NCBI GenBank assembly: GCA_019634385.1 | Contig: JAHQVK010000026.1 | Span: 1-43,781 of the forward strand | Length of the DNA stretch: 43,781 nt | Direction of reading: 5' to 3' | DNA from: Myxococcales bacterium | Lineage (GTDB): Bacteria; Myxococcota; Kuafuiibacteriia; Kuafuiibacteriales; Kuafuiibacteriaceae | Shown: positions 36,487 through 43,781 of the stretch, one piece after another | Layout: each line of letters begins with the position of its first letter | Position numbering within the stretch: position 1 is the stretch's first letter | Made by a program: the position numbers and the translations under genes | Notes under the pieces: model-generated | Databases searched by the model: none | What the model was told of the DNA's origin: nothing | The model's input: the letters and a program-made list of their open reading frames with translations, nothing else

Positions 36487-39234
36487 TCAGCCGGTATTCT
36501 TGAGGCCCTGGGCGATGCCATTTAGCGTTGTTCCCAACGCGGCATCAATTCTCGGATCATCGGGGTTCGTACGCTTTTGTTCCATCAGGCTAATTTGAAG
36601 GAGGGAGAGGGGATCGATATATGGATCTCTCAGGCGGATCGCGGTTTGTAGGCCGGGTTGATCTTGGAGAATGGGGCGTTCTTGAATTTCTTCAATGGCG
36701 TGAACGGTCCGGTTGTATTCGTCTGAGAGCGTTTGAAATAGTGCTTTTTGGCCGCCAAGTCGTTCGACATAAAGTTGTGAAACTTCGAGATCGGACTTGC
36801 TCACCACCATCTCCACTTTTTCGAGTAGGTCACCAAAGAAAGGCCATTTGCGAACCATAGCTCTCAGCTGTTCCCGTCCGCCGGGAGCATCTAATTCGGC
36901 GGCTAAAGCGGTGCCCACCCCAAGCCAACCAGGGAGATTGAGACGGATTTGTGTCCAACCAAAAACCCATGGAATCGCTCGAATACCCTTCATTGTACCC
37001 GCCCCCCGATCTCGATAGGCGGGGCGAGATCCAAAGTGGACCTGAGCTAGTGACCGCACTGGCGTGACGTTGAGGAACATATGAAACAGTCCGGGGTTTT
37101 CGTGGACCAAGTTTCGGAATACTGGAAGCGCTCGTGCTGCTAGCCGATCCATTATCTCTCGCCACGTGGCCACGTCTGCTTCAGAGACTTCTTTTCGCCA
37201 GTCCTCCATGTTGGCCAACAAGGTACCGGTGAGCATGACTTCTAAGCTTCGCTCCGCAATTGGGTTTAGGGAGAACTTCTGAGAGATAATTTCTCCCTGT
37301 TCAGTGATCTTAATGCGGTTGCCGATTGTTCCCGGCGGTAGGGCGGATAAAGCCCTATAGACTGGAGAACCTCCGCCTCGCCCTACGGTTCCTCCTCTAC
37401 CGTGGAATAGAGACAGTTCGACGTTCGAGGCCCGGGCGATTTCTGCTAGTTTTTCCTGAGCTCGATATAGGGCCCAGGCCGATGGGAGTACCCCCGCATC
37501 TTTGGCGGAATCGGAGTATCCGACCATGACTTCTTGGCGACGCCCTCGAGCTTCAAGTTGTCGAGCATATAGGGGGTCCTTGAAGAGTGACTCCATGATC
37601 GCCGGCGCGTTTTCCAGGTCTTTTCGGGTTTCGAAGAGAGGGACCACATCGAGCCGAGAGCGAGGAGGTGTGTGGGCTAAGTCACATAGCCCGGCTTCTC
37701 TTGCGAGTATCAAGACCCTCAGCAGATCCTCAGCACTTTGGGTCATTGAAATGATGTAGGTGCTGGCGGCGGACTCACCTAGCTCACTTTGAATAGTGCG
37801 TTGAGCATCAAAAACACTCAGGACCTTCTTGGTAGCGTCGTCTAAGGGAAGGGCTGCGGAAACCAATGGCCGTCGTCCTTCGAGTTCTTTTCGAAGCTGA
37901 GAATTCGTGAATTCGGGCATCCCTAATGCACTTGCGATCGCGTTTAGTGCCTTGGTATGTGCATCAGCATCCTCTCGAATGTCTAACCGATAGCCGCTTA
38001 GACCAATGCGGTCGACCAATGCTTCGAGGGGTCCAATGACCCCTTCGTCGGCCCTGGTTGCACCAGCCGCTCTCAGTGCTCTTCTGATGAGCCTGAGGTC
38101 GTCCAGAAACGCCTGTTTGTTGGCGTAGCCAGCGCGCTGTACACCATTGTAACCCTCTTCTCGTCGAATAAAGGACTGGGCTGTGTTACGGAGTCTAGCC
38201 GCTATCATTCGCATTTTGACTCGCAAAGGTTCGTCTCGGCCACGAGCGGAGTTTCTCGCCGATAATTCAGGTAACTCTAGGTGATCTTGGTCGACCGATT
38301 GGCGTAATTCTGCCGGGGCCGGCCGTAAACCGTCTGATACCGAAAGCGAGTTAGATAGCTTGTCAATGGTCTCGGCGTACCAAGACAACGCGGCCTGCGC
38401 GGTGCGCCTAGCGGTGGTAATGGTCACTTCTGGGGTGACAAACGGATTGCCATCTCGATCTCCCCCTACCCAACTCCCCACCGGGCTGACAATTGACGTG
38501 GCGAGTGGTTCATCAAATATATGCTCAAACTCTTGAGATACGAGCTGATCGAGGCGCAAAGAGGCCGGAAGGATGCGATCCTGCATGTACCAAACCACCG
38601 TACTGACTTCATCAAGGACGGATAAGCGGTCTCGGCGCACCTCACTAGTAAGCCAAAGTAGTTCGATCTCCGACTCGATCTGGCGTTCGAGGGTTTTTCG
38701 CTGACTTTCCGAAGCGTTTGTTCGCGCCAACAAAGCGTCTGCTACCCGAGCCTGAAGCATCAGAATTGTGCGTCGGGTGGCTTCGGTTGGGTGCGCGGTA
38801 AGGACTGGTCGGACCTCAAGTTGCGCTAGGCGGGCTCGGACGTCCGCTGGTCCAAACCCGCGGGCCTTAAGGTCAGCAAATAGCATTGCTGGTGAGGCGA
38901 TGTTGGGGGCGACGGTGTCACGTTCGAATGCTTTTCGCCGGCGAACCCGCTGCACTTGCTCAGCGGTGTTAATAAGTACAAAAAATAATGTAAAAGCTCG
39001 GGCGACATTTGCCGCCGTTTCGATGGGTAATCCTCGGACTTCCTCCAATAAGACGGGTAGTGGCGGCGCACTTGGCTCCTGGCGACGACGGGAGCGACAA
39101 GCACGACGTAGACGTTCTACCACGCGAAAGCAGGCTTCACCTTCTAGTCGGCGGATGACTTCGCCAAGCTGTCCGGCTAGCATACGTACGTCCTCGGCCA
39201 ATGGCCGATCTTCAGGTCGAACCTCGGGACTCAC
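36487..39234 (-). CDS. ppc: Phosphoenolpyruvate carboxylase
   Basis: This 915-residue enzyme carboxylates phosphoenolpyruvate to oxaloacetate, replenishing carbon skeletons for aspartate and glutamate families. VLTAHPTEATRRTIL, GSWVGGDRDGNPFVTPEVT, VMVGYSDSAKDAGVLPSAWA, LSLFHGRGGTVGRGGGSP, TEQGEIISQKF and the conserved C-terminal LKNTG are all intact. The length is close to the bacterial norm. It is divergent from the AsmA gene, 45 bases apart, and convergent with the aminotransferase. Confidence 0.95.
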   Translation of the reverse strand: MSPEVRPEDRPLAEDVRMLAGQLGEVIRRLEGEACFRVVERLRRACRSRRRQEPSAPPLPVLLEEVRGLPIETAANVARAFTLFFVLINTAEQVQRVRRRKAFERDTVAPNIASPAMLFADLKARGFGPADVRARLAQLEVRPVLTAHPTEATRRTILMLQARVADALLARTNASESQRKTLERQIESEIELLWLTSEVRRDRLSVLDEVSTVVWYMQDRILPASLRLDQLVSQEFEHIFDEPLATSIVSPVGSWVGGDRDGNPFVTPEVTITTARRTAQAALSWYAETIDKLSNSLSVSDGLRPAPAELRQSVDQDHLELPELSARNSARGRDEPLRVKMRMIAARLRNTAQSFIRREEGYNGVQRAGYANKQAFLDDLRLIRRALRAAGATRADEGVIGPLEALVDRIGLSGYRLDIREDADAHTKALNAIASALGMPEFTNSQLRKELEGRRPLVSAALPLDDATKKVLSVFDAQRTIQSELGESAASTYIISMTQSAEDLLRVLILAREAGLCDLAHTPPRSRLDVVPLFETRKDLENAPAIMESLFKDPLYARQLEARGRRQEVMVGYSDSAKDAGVLPSAWALYRAQEKLAEIARASNVELSLFHGRGGTVGRGGGSPVYRALSALPPGTIGNRIKITEQGEIISQKFSLNPIAERSLEVMLTGTLLANMEDWRKEVSEADVATWREIMDRLAARALPVFRNLVHENPGLFHMFLNVTPVRSLAQVHFGSRPAYRDRGAGTMKGIRAIPWVFGWTQIRLNLPGWLGVGTALAAELDAPGGREQLRAMVRKWPFFGDLLEKVEMVVSKSDLEVSQLYVERLGGQKALFQTLSDEYNRTVHAIEEIQERPILQDQPGLQTAIRLRDPYIDPLSLLQISLMEQKRTNPDDPRIDAALGTTLNGIAQGLKNTG

Positions 39235-39279
39235 GAATACTTGCTATCATCTCCAGCATCGGTTTGCGTACTCCTTGCC

Positions 39280-42141
39280 ATGCTTCGGCGATTACTGGTG
39301 GTGTTGTTGCTCCCGCTGGGGATCCTGTCAGCAGCCTTTGCTCTGCTGATTTATCTCCTTGATATTCCAAAGCTGATTGAGACATACAAGCCTGTTGCTT
39401 TAGAGGCGGCGTCCCAGGCACTTAATCGAGAGGTTACAATTAAAGATGTCCAGCCCTCGTGGTTCCCGGTCCTCGGGGTGCGGGTGGAAGGTTTGAGTAT
39501 CGGAGATTTACCCCTGAATCAGGGTATTTCGCGAGATACTAAGTCCGAGGTGCCTGATTTTGTGCGGTTAGGCGCGGTGGAAGTTGGCGTAGCGGTTTGG
39601 CCTGCACTGGTTTCCTTTGGCCGTAACATTCGAATTTCTCAGCTTAAGTTGGAGGAGCCGAGGATTCGGGTGGTGCGTCTACCCGATGGCAGTTTCAATT
39701 TTGATACTATTGCCACAGCGACTACCGCTGGCGCGAAACCTTCGGAGGATGGAAGCCCCTCGGTCCTTGATCGCCTAGAAAGCGCCAGTATCGGTTTGGT
39801 GTCTGTCATCAATGGTACGGTTTTGTACGACGATCAAACCACGGAAGGTGTGGGGAAGGTCAGGATCAACAAGGTTGATTTTTCAGCCAAAAAAGTCGGC
39901 TTAGGACGTCCGGTTCAGGCCGAGTTGTCTGCCGCTATTCAAGAGACCCAAGAACATAACGTGCGGATTAGGGTGGAAACCAAGCCGTTGCCGACCCGGT
40001 TAATGCCTTTTCTTGTTCCGGGCATAGAGAGAGTCGAAATCCAAGCCTCACATGTACCGCTTTCGCTGATGACGACAAAAACCGTGGATCTTTCGAATGC
40101 GTCCTTAAGTTCCGAGGTGGTGATAAACGCAAGCGATTCGGAGGCGCTTGAGGTTGCTGGGCCGGTGACCGTACACCAACTACGCCTCTTATCGGCGCAA
40201 TCACCCCCAGGGAAGCCACTTACGGCTGAGCTGCAGTTGGATCTTCGGTTGCCGACAACCTATTCTCAGCTTCACATCCGCGATTCGCAGGTTCGGGTGG
40301 CCTCGTTTGCTGGGCGGATTGGAGGGACTCTTGAGCTTCAACCGGAACTGAGTTGGAAAGATCTTCGGTTAGCAACGCTTCGGCCGTTCTCGGTGTCGGA
40401 ATTGTTGCAGATGGTCCCTGGTGACATGCCGATGGCTCCTAAGGGTCAACTGGCGCTTCAGATACAAGCGACCGGTAATATGAAAGGGCAACGGGCCAAA
40501 CTTACTAGCCGCTGGAGCCGGTTTGCATATGAGCAATCTGGCTTAGCTACTTCGGGGGCGGTGACACTGACAACAACTGTTCAGGGATCCTTACAACAAC
40601 CTCGTTTTGCGATGGAACTTGATCTCAGCGCCTTATCTGTTGAAGGAGAAGGTTTTACAAAGCCAGCTGGGATGAAGATGCGGATAGATACCTCGGGTCA
40701 GGTTAACCGCACGGCTGTTGAGTTTGATACCGCTCTTTATCTAGGAGAGGCTCATTTGGACGTCAAAGGGAAATATCCTTTAGGCAATAAGGATTTAGAG
40801 GCCCGGTTATTACTTCATAATATGAATCTTCATCGTTTCTTACAATCGCTTCAGTTGCCCGCTGAGACTCTGGCGGATGATGTCACCTTTGAAGCTCAAG
40901 CAAGGTATAGTGGAGATGTCGCAAATCCTAGTAAGGGTCAACTTATGGTGCCTCATCTGGTGTTGGTCTCCGGTAAGAGTCGTTTGAAGGGAACTGTCAG
41001 CACCGATCGTCTAGATCCGCTTCAGGCAAAAATTGTTGCAAGTGCGCCATACTTAGATCTTGACCATCTACTACCGACGACTTCGAAAAAGCCACCCAAG
41101 CAAGACACACCGGAATCGGAGGGGCCTCTTTTACCTGACTTCATGAAAAAGGCTGTTGTTAGCATTCGGGTTGATGTTGATAAACTGCGATACCAAGGCC
41201 TAGATATGTCGGATGTTGATGTTAATCTATTGCTTAGCAATGGTGTGCTCGAGCTGAAGAACTCTACGCTAAGGATGTTTGGTGGCAAGCTGGTTGGCAC
41301 CGGAACCAAGGTTGATCTTGGTAAAGAAACGCTTGAATACGATCTCAAGACGCGGGTGGAGAAAGTTCAGGGCGGCAAAATGTTAGACTTTTTCCTCGGT
41401 TCTGGACAGATTTTGACTGGGCTATTGAACTCCGATGTGGAGGTGTCAGGCCAAGGAAGTAGCCTTGCCCTAGTCACTCAATTTATGTCTGGCGAAATAT
41501 CTTTAGGTCTGACGAATGGCCGGTTAGATGGCGTTAATCTATTAATGGAAACTCTGGGACCTCTTGCTAATGCGGTGAAGGTGGCTCAGTCTCGCAACTT
41601 AAAGCTCGGCCCTAAGGGGGTTACGGAATTTAGAAAACTCCGGGGCCGTGTTTATCTGGATGGAGGCCGCGCGGTATTACGAACACCGATAGTTTTGAGT
41701 ACTTCAAAGGGAGATATCCGGTTCACCGGGGGCCTAAACCTGGATGGGAGTTTGGCCCTCGACGGAAGTTTCGGGGTTAAACCGCCGGTAATTTCAGAGC
41801 TTACTGGCGGTAAGCTTCGTTTGAGTAGTGAGCTACCGTTGAAGTTTGAGGTGGGATGTGTGATGGCTGCTCCTTGTGTTCGAAAACTCAACTTAAGCGC
41901 AGCAACTCAAAAGCTGGCTAGAGCGCTTGCGGCACAAGGTCTTCGAAAGGTTACGAAACCCATCGGCAAAAAATTGGGTGTAGATACTGAGAAGCTCAAA
42001 AAGGTGGATCATGTAAAGACTATTGTTGGGCAACCGGGGCGGGCGGCTGAAGAAGCTCGGAAGAAGGTGGATGAGGCTAAGAAGAAAGCTCAACAAAAGG
42101 CCTCTCAGAAGGTGAAGGACGTGCTCGATAGCCTGTTTTAG
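39280..42141 (+). CDS. AsmA-family envelope protein
   Basis: This 953-residue protein starts MLRRLLVVLLLPLGILSAAF, a single N-terminal membrane span. AsmA-like repeats follow (ASQALNREVTIKDVQPSWFP, LGVRVEGLSIGD, VVRLPDGSFNFDT). The C-terminal AsmA region lies at about residues 680-870 (DVEVSGQGSSLALVTQFMSG, LTNGRLDGVNLLMETLG). The tail is Lys/Ala-rich and helical. AsmA-like proteins are thought to bridge the periplasm for phospholipid transport to the outer membrane. The start at 39280 was preferred over TTG 39241 because the span then lies at the N-terminus. It ends 24 bases before the convergent aldehyde dehydrogenase. Confidence 0.88.
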   Translation: MLRRLLVVLLLPLGILSAAFALLIYLLDIPKLIETYKPVALEAASQALNREVTIKDVQPSWFPVLGVRVEGLSIGDLPLNQGISRDTKSEVPDFVRLGAVEVGVAVWPALVSFGRNIRISQLKLEEPRIRVVRLPDGSFNFDTIATATTAGAKPSEDGSPSVLDRLESASIGLVSVINGTVLYDDQTTEGVGKVRINKVDFSAKKVGLGRPVQAELSAAIQETQEHNVRIRVETKPLPTRLMPFLVPGIERVEIQASHVPLSLMTTKTVDLSNASLSSEVVINASDSEALEVAGPVTVHQLRLLSAQSPPGKPLTAELQLDLRLPTTYSQLHIRDSQVRVASFAGRIGGTLELQPELSWKDLRLATLRPFSVSELLQMVPGDMPMAPKGQLALQIQATGNMKGQRAKLTSRWSRFAYEQSGLATSGAVTLTTTVQGSLQQPRFAMELDLSALSVEGEGFTKPAGMKMRIDTSGQVNRTAVEFDTALYLGEAHLDVKGKYPLGNKDLEARLLLHNMNLHRFLQSLQLPAETLADDVTFEAQARYSGDVANPSKGQLMVPHLVLVSGKSRLKGTVSTDRLDPLQAKIVASAPYLDLDHLLPTTSKKPPKQDTPESEGPLLPDFMKKAVVSIRVDVDKLRYQGLDMSDVDVNLLLSNGVLELKNSTLRMFGGKLVGTGTKVDLGKETLEYDLKTRVEKVQGGKMLDFFLGSGQILTGLLNSDVEVSGQGSSLALVTQFMSGEISLGLTNGRLDGVNLLMETLGPLANAVKVAQSRNLKLGPKGVTEFRKLRGRVYLDGGRAVLRTPIVLSTSKGDIRFTGGLNLDGSLALDGSFGVKPPVISELTGGKLRLSSELPLKFEVGCVMAAPCVRKLNLSAATQKLARALAAQGLRKVTKPIGKKLGVDTEKLKKVDHVKTIVGQPGRAAEEARKKVDEAKKKAQQKASQKVKDVLDSLF

Positions 42142-42165
42142 TTGTCTCAATGTCTCAATGCAACA

Positions 42166-43719
42166 TCAACGGTCAAAGAAGCGCTTAAGGCGGCGATATC
42201 GCTCCCGGAGGAGCAAGGGAAGACGCCACGCTCTTTCTACTTGATGAAGTTGGAGGTCCGCTAAAAGATCTCCAAGTGCCCATGCTGAGGCGTCGTGAGG
42301 TAACCAGTAAGGCTCCGGTTGAGTGGATCTATCGATCAACAAGGCTTGCGGTCGTAAATATGTGCTGAGGGACCATCGACTATTGGCAATACTATAGCCG
42401 GAATCCTTGGTACCACTCCAAGGCAACTCGGGCATGGCCCCAGTCAGACCGTGATTGTTGATCGTGACCACGCCTACTTCGAGTCGCTTGGCAAGACGAT
42501 GAGCGCGGTTGATATCTCGGGTCCAGATGCTGGCGGTTAGCCCATAGTGCCCTCGGTTGATACGCCGGATAGCCTCTGTGGGTCCCTCCACTCGGCAGAT
42601 GGCCATGACTGGACCAAAGGTCTCTTCGTGAACCACACTCATACTCTCAGTGCAATTGTCCAAGAGGGTAGGGAGATAGCCGAGTCCATCTCCACACCTT
42701 TTGCCTCCGCATACCAATGTAGCTCCCTTTTGAAGCGCATCAGCCACGTGGGTTTCGACGTGGGTTAGCTGGGCGGCATGCGCGAGGGGGGCAGTCTGAA
42801 TATCTGACCAAGCCAAGGCAAGTCTAGGTATGATTGTGTCGGCGGCTCGATGCTCTACGTACGCGACTTCGATGGCGCCGCAGGACTGACCCGCATTCTG
42901 CAAGGCCCACTGGGTGAGACCGGCCGTGGTTCGGGGGCCATCGGCATCGCCGAGGACAATCGCGGCGTCGTTTCCACCCATTTCAGCAGAGCAGGGGATG
43001 TTGAGTTCCGCACAGCGGGCAGCAACTTTACGACCGGTAGCTGTGGACCCGGTGAATACGACTGCATCAGCTTCCGGAATGAGGGCTTCACCTGCTTCAC
43101 CGGTACCCTGCACGACGTGGACTAGGCCATTGGGGAGATGTTCAGCGAGACGCTCGGCGAACCAGCCACTGCTTCTGGGAGTGTACTCCGATGGTTTGAC
43201 AATCCATGCGTTGCCACTAAGGAGGGCAGGAAACGCGCTGCGGTAAAGACCAGCAATCGGAAAGTTCCAAGGGGCAATGGTCACGACAAGCCCCCGAGCG
43301 AACCAGGAAACAGATGCCTCTTTTCTGGGAAAAGAGAGGGGGTTGAGCCGGAAGTTCTCCGCAGAACTAAATGGCTTGATGACCCGGGCCCAACCCCGAA
43401 GAGCATCGATCGGACCCAAGCTTTCCGTAAATAGAGCATCCACTTCTTGTTTGCCCACTTCAAGACGTACGAGGTCGATCGCCTCACTGCGTCGGGTGAG
43501 GAGGTCTTGGGCTGCGGCTTCCAGTCGTTTCTTCCGTTTGTTGAACGGGGTGCGAGCCCAATCTTCTTGCGCGGATCGAGCGGCGAGCGCGTACGTTTGG
43601 ATGCTAGGGAGCGGGGTGGCGGGAATGGGATCCAACGGAGTGAGGTCAAGTGGACAAATTCCTCGCAAGGCTCTGGTTCCCCCTGGTTTGCTTGTGGTTC
43701 CTATTGGGACAGCGGACAT
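42166..43719 (-). CDS. Aldehyde dehydrogenase (succinate-semialdehyde dehydrogenase-like)
   Basis: This 517-residue NAD(P)-dependent aldehyde dehydrogenase has Asn152 in TIAPWNFPI, Lys175 in IVKPSEYTP, FTGSTATGR for the cofactor, the general-base Glu246 in SAEMGGNDAAIV (EMGG for the usual ELGG), and the nucleophile Cys280 in NAGQSCGAIEV. VHEETFGPV follows. The overall layout resembles succinate-semialdehyde or related class enzymes, but the substrate is not settled. A basic extension of about 30 residues (RERYRRLKRFFDR) ends the protein. Confidence 0.88.
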   Translation of the reverse strand: MSAVPIGTTSKPGGTRALRGICPLDLTPLDPIPATPLPSIQTYALAARSAQEDWARTPFNKRKKRLEAAAQDLLTRRSEAIDLVRLEVGKQEVDALFTESLGPIDALRGWARVIKPFSSAENFRLNPLSFPRKEASVSWFARGLVVTIAPWNFPIAGLYRSAFPALLSGNAWIVKPSEYTPRSSGWFAERLAEHLPNGLVHVVQGTGEAGEALIPEADAVVFTGSTATGRKVAARCAELNIPCSAEMGGNDAAIVLGDADGPRTTAGLTQWALQNAGQSCGAIEVAYVEHRAADTIIPRLALAWSDIQTAPLAHAAQLTHVETHVADALQKGATLVCGGKRCGDGLGYLPTLLDNCTESMSVVHEETFGPVMAICRVEGPTEAIRRINRGHYGLTASIWTRDINRAHRLAKRLEVGVVTINNHGLTGAMPELPWSGTKDSGYSIANSRWSLSTYLRPQALLIDRSTQPEPYWLPHDASAWALGDLLADLQLHQVERAWRLPLLLRERYRRLKRFFDR

Positions 43720-43761
43720 GATGTCTCGAAACGTCTTCGCACGTTTGAAGCAAGCGATCTT

Positions 43762-43781
43762 GGAGGAAGAGTCATGACCCA
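43762..43781 (+). CDS. Start of a gene running off the window
   Basis: A good ribosome site (GGAGG at 43762-43766) lies seven bases before ATG 43774, and only the first eight coding bases (ATGACCCA) are in the window. The gene is divergent from the aldehyde dehydrogenase, 54 bases away. Nothing about its product can be said. Confidence 0.45.

Noticed and set aside
43277..43777. 166-codon plus-strand frame over the aldehyde dehydrogenase
   Set aside because: Shadow of the real gene on the opposite strand; only the ATG at 43774 has a good ribosome site.

Overview
The window reads as a chromosomal segment of a Gram-negative bacterium of moderate GC content. It has an outer-membrane barrel porin, a periplasmic HtrA-type protease and an AsmA protein. 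A eukaryote-type kinase relative paired with a formylglycine-generating-enzyme (FGE)-like domain is typical of Myxococcota and other former Deltaproteobacteria. That placement is an inference from gene content; no 16S rRNA is present.

Layout. 1-73: 3' end of a 5S rRNA and its terminator. 74-1811: a gene-poor stretch with repeat fragments. 1812-4306: a pseudokinase, an FGE-like domain joined to it through an A10 tract, and a secreted DUF2845-type protein. 4378-6883: a LuxR-type regulator, plsY and a hypothetical. 7496-12047: an anchored coiled-coil protein, an HtrA/Deg protease and a phosphohexomutase. 12116-17321: P-II, pabB, a small membrane protein, a barrel porin and amtB. 18475-23299: a branched-chain amino acid locus with a leader peptide and attenuator, ilvC, a decayed leuCDB and ilvE. 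23343-24425: pheA. 24426-28607: a repeat-dense desert, a second P-II, glnA and more repeats. 28604-34488: yacG, a large unknown protein with a zinc ribbon, a metallophosphoesterase and a GMC oxidoreductase. 35042-43719: an AGXT-type aminotransferase, ppc, an AsmA protein and an aldehyde dehydrogenase. The first bases of another gene close the window.

Two themes run through it. The first is nitrogen and amino-acid metabolism: two P-II proteins, AmtB, GlnA, IlvC, IlvE, PheA, PabB, and PEP carboxylase for carbon skeletons. ilvC sits behind a textbook-like attenuator not previously listed among the long ORFs: a 36-codon peptide rich in Leu/Val/Ile, a candidate antiterminator, and a GAAA-loop terminator with nine T residues. 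The leuCDB genes behind ilvC are mostly open but badly damaged. LeuC lacks its N-terminal part and two Fe-S cysteines. LeuB has lost metal ligands and ends early at in-frame stops, with its recognisable tail left untranslated.

The second theme is small non-coding mobile-looking repeats in the intergenic DNA. I see three families: A (about 115 bp, multi-hairpin, 4 copies), B (187 bp, ends TAGGGCGTGTC, 2 full and several partial copies) and C (about 180 bp, ends CTAGCAGGCCATC, 2 inverted copies). The two C copies bracket the glnB2-glnA pair, and one of them supplies the stop codon of yacG. Other points of interest are the A10 tract that separates the pseudokinase and FGE-like reading frames by one base, and the porin placed next to amtB.
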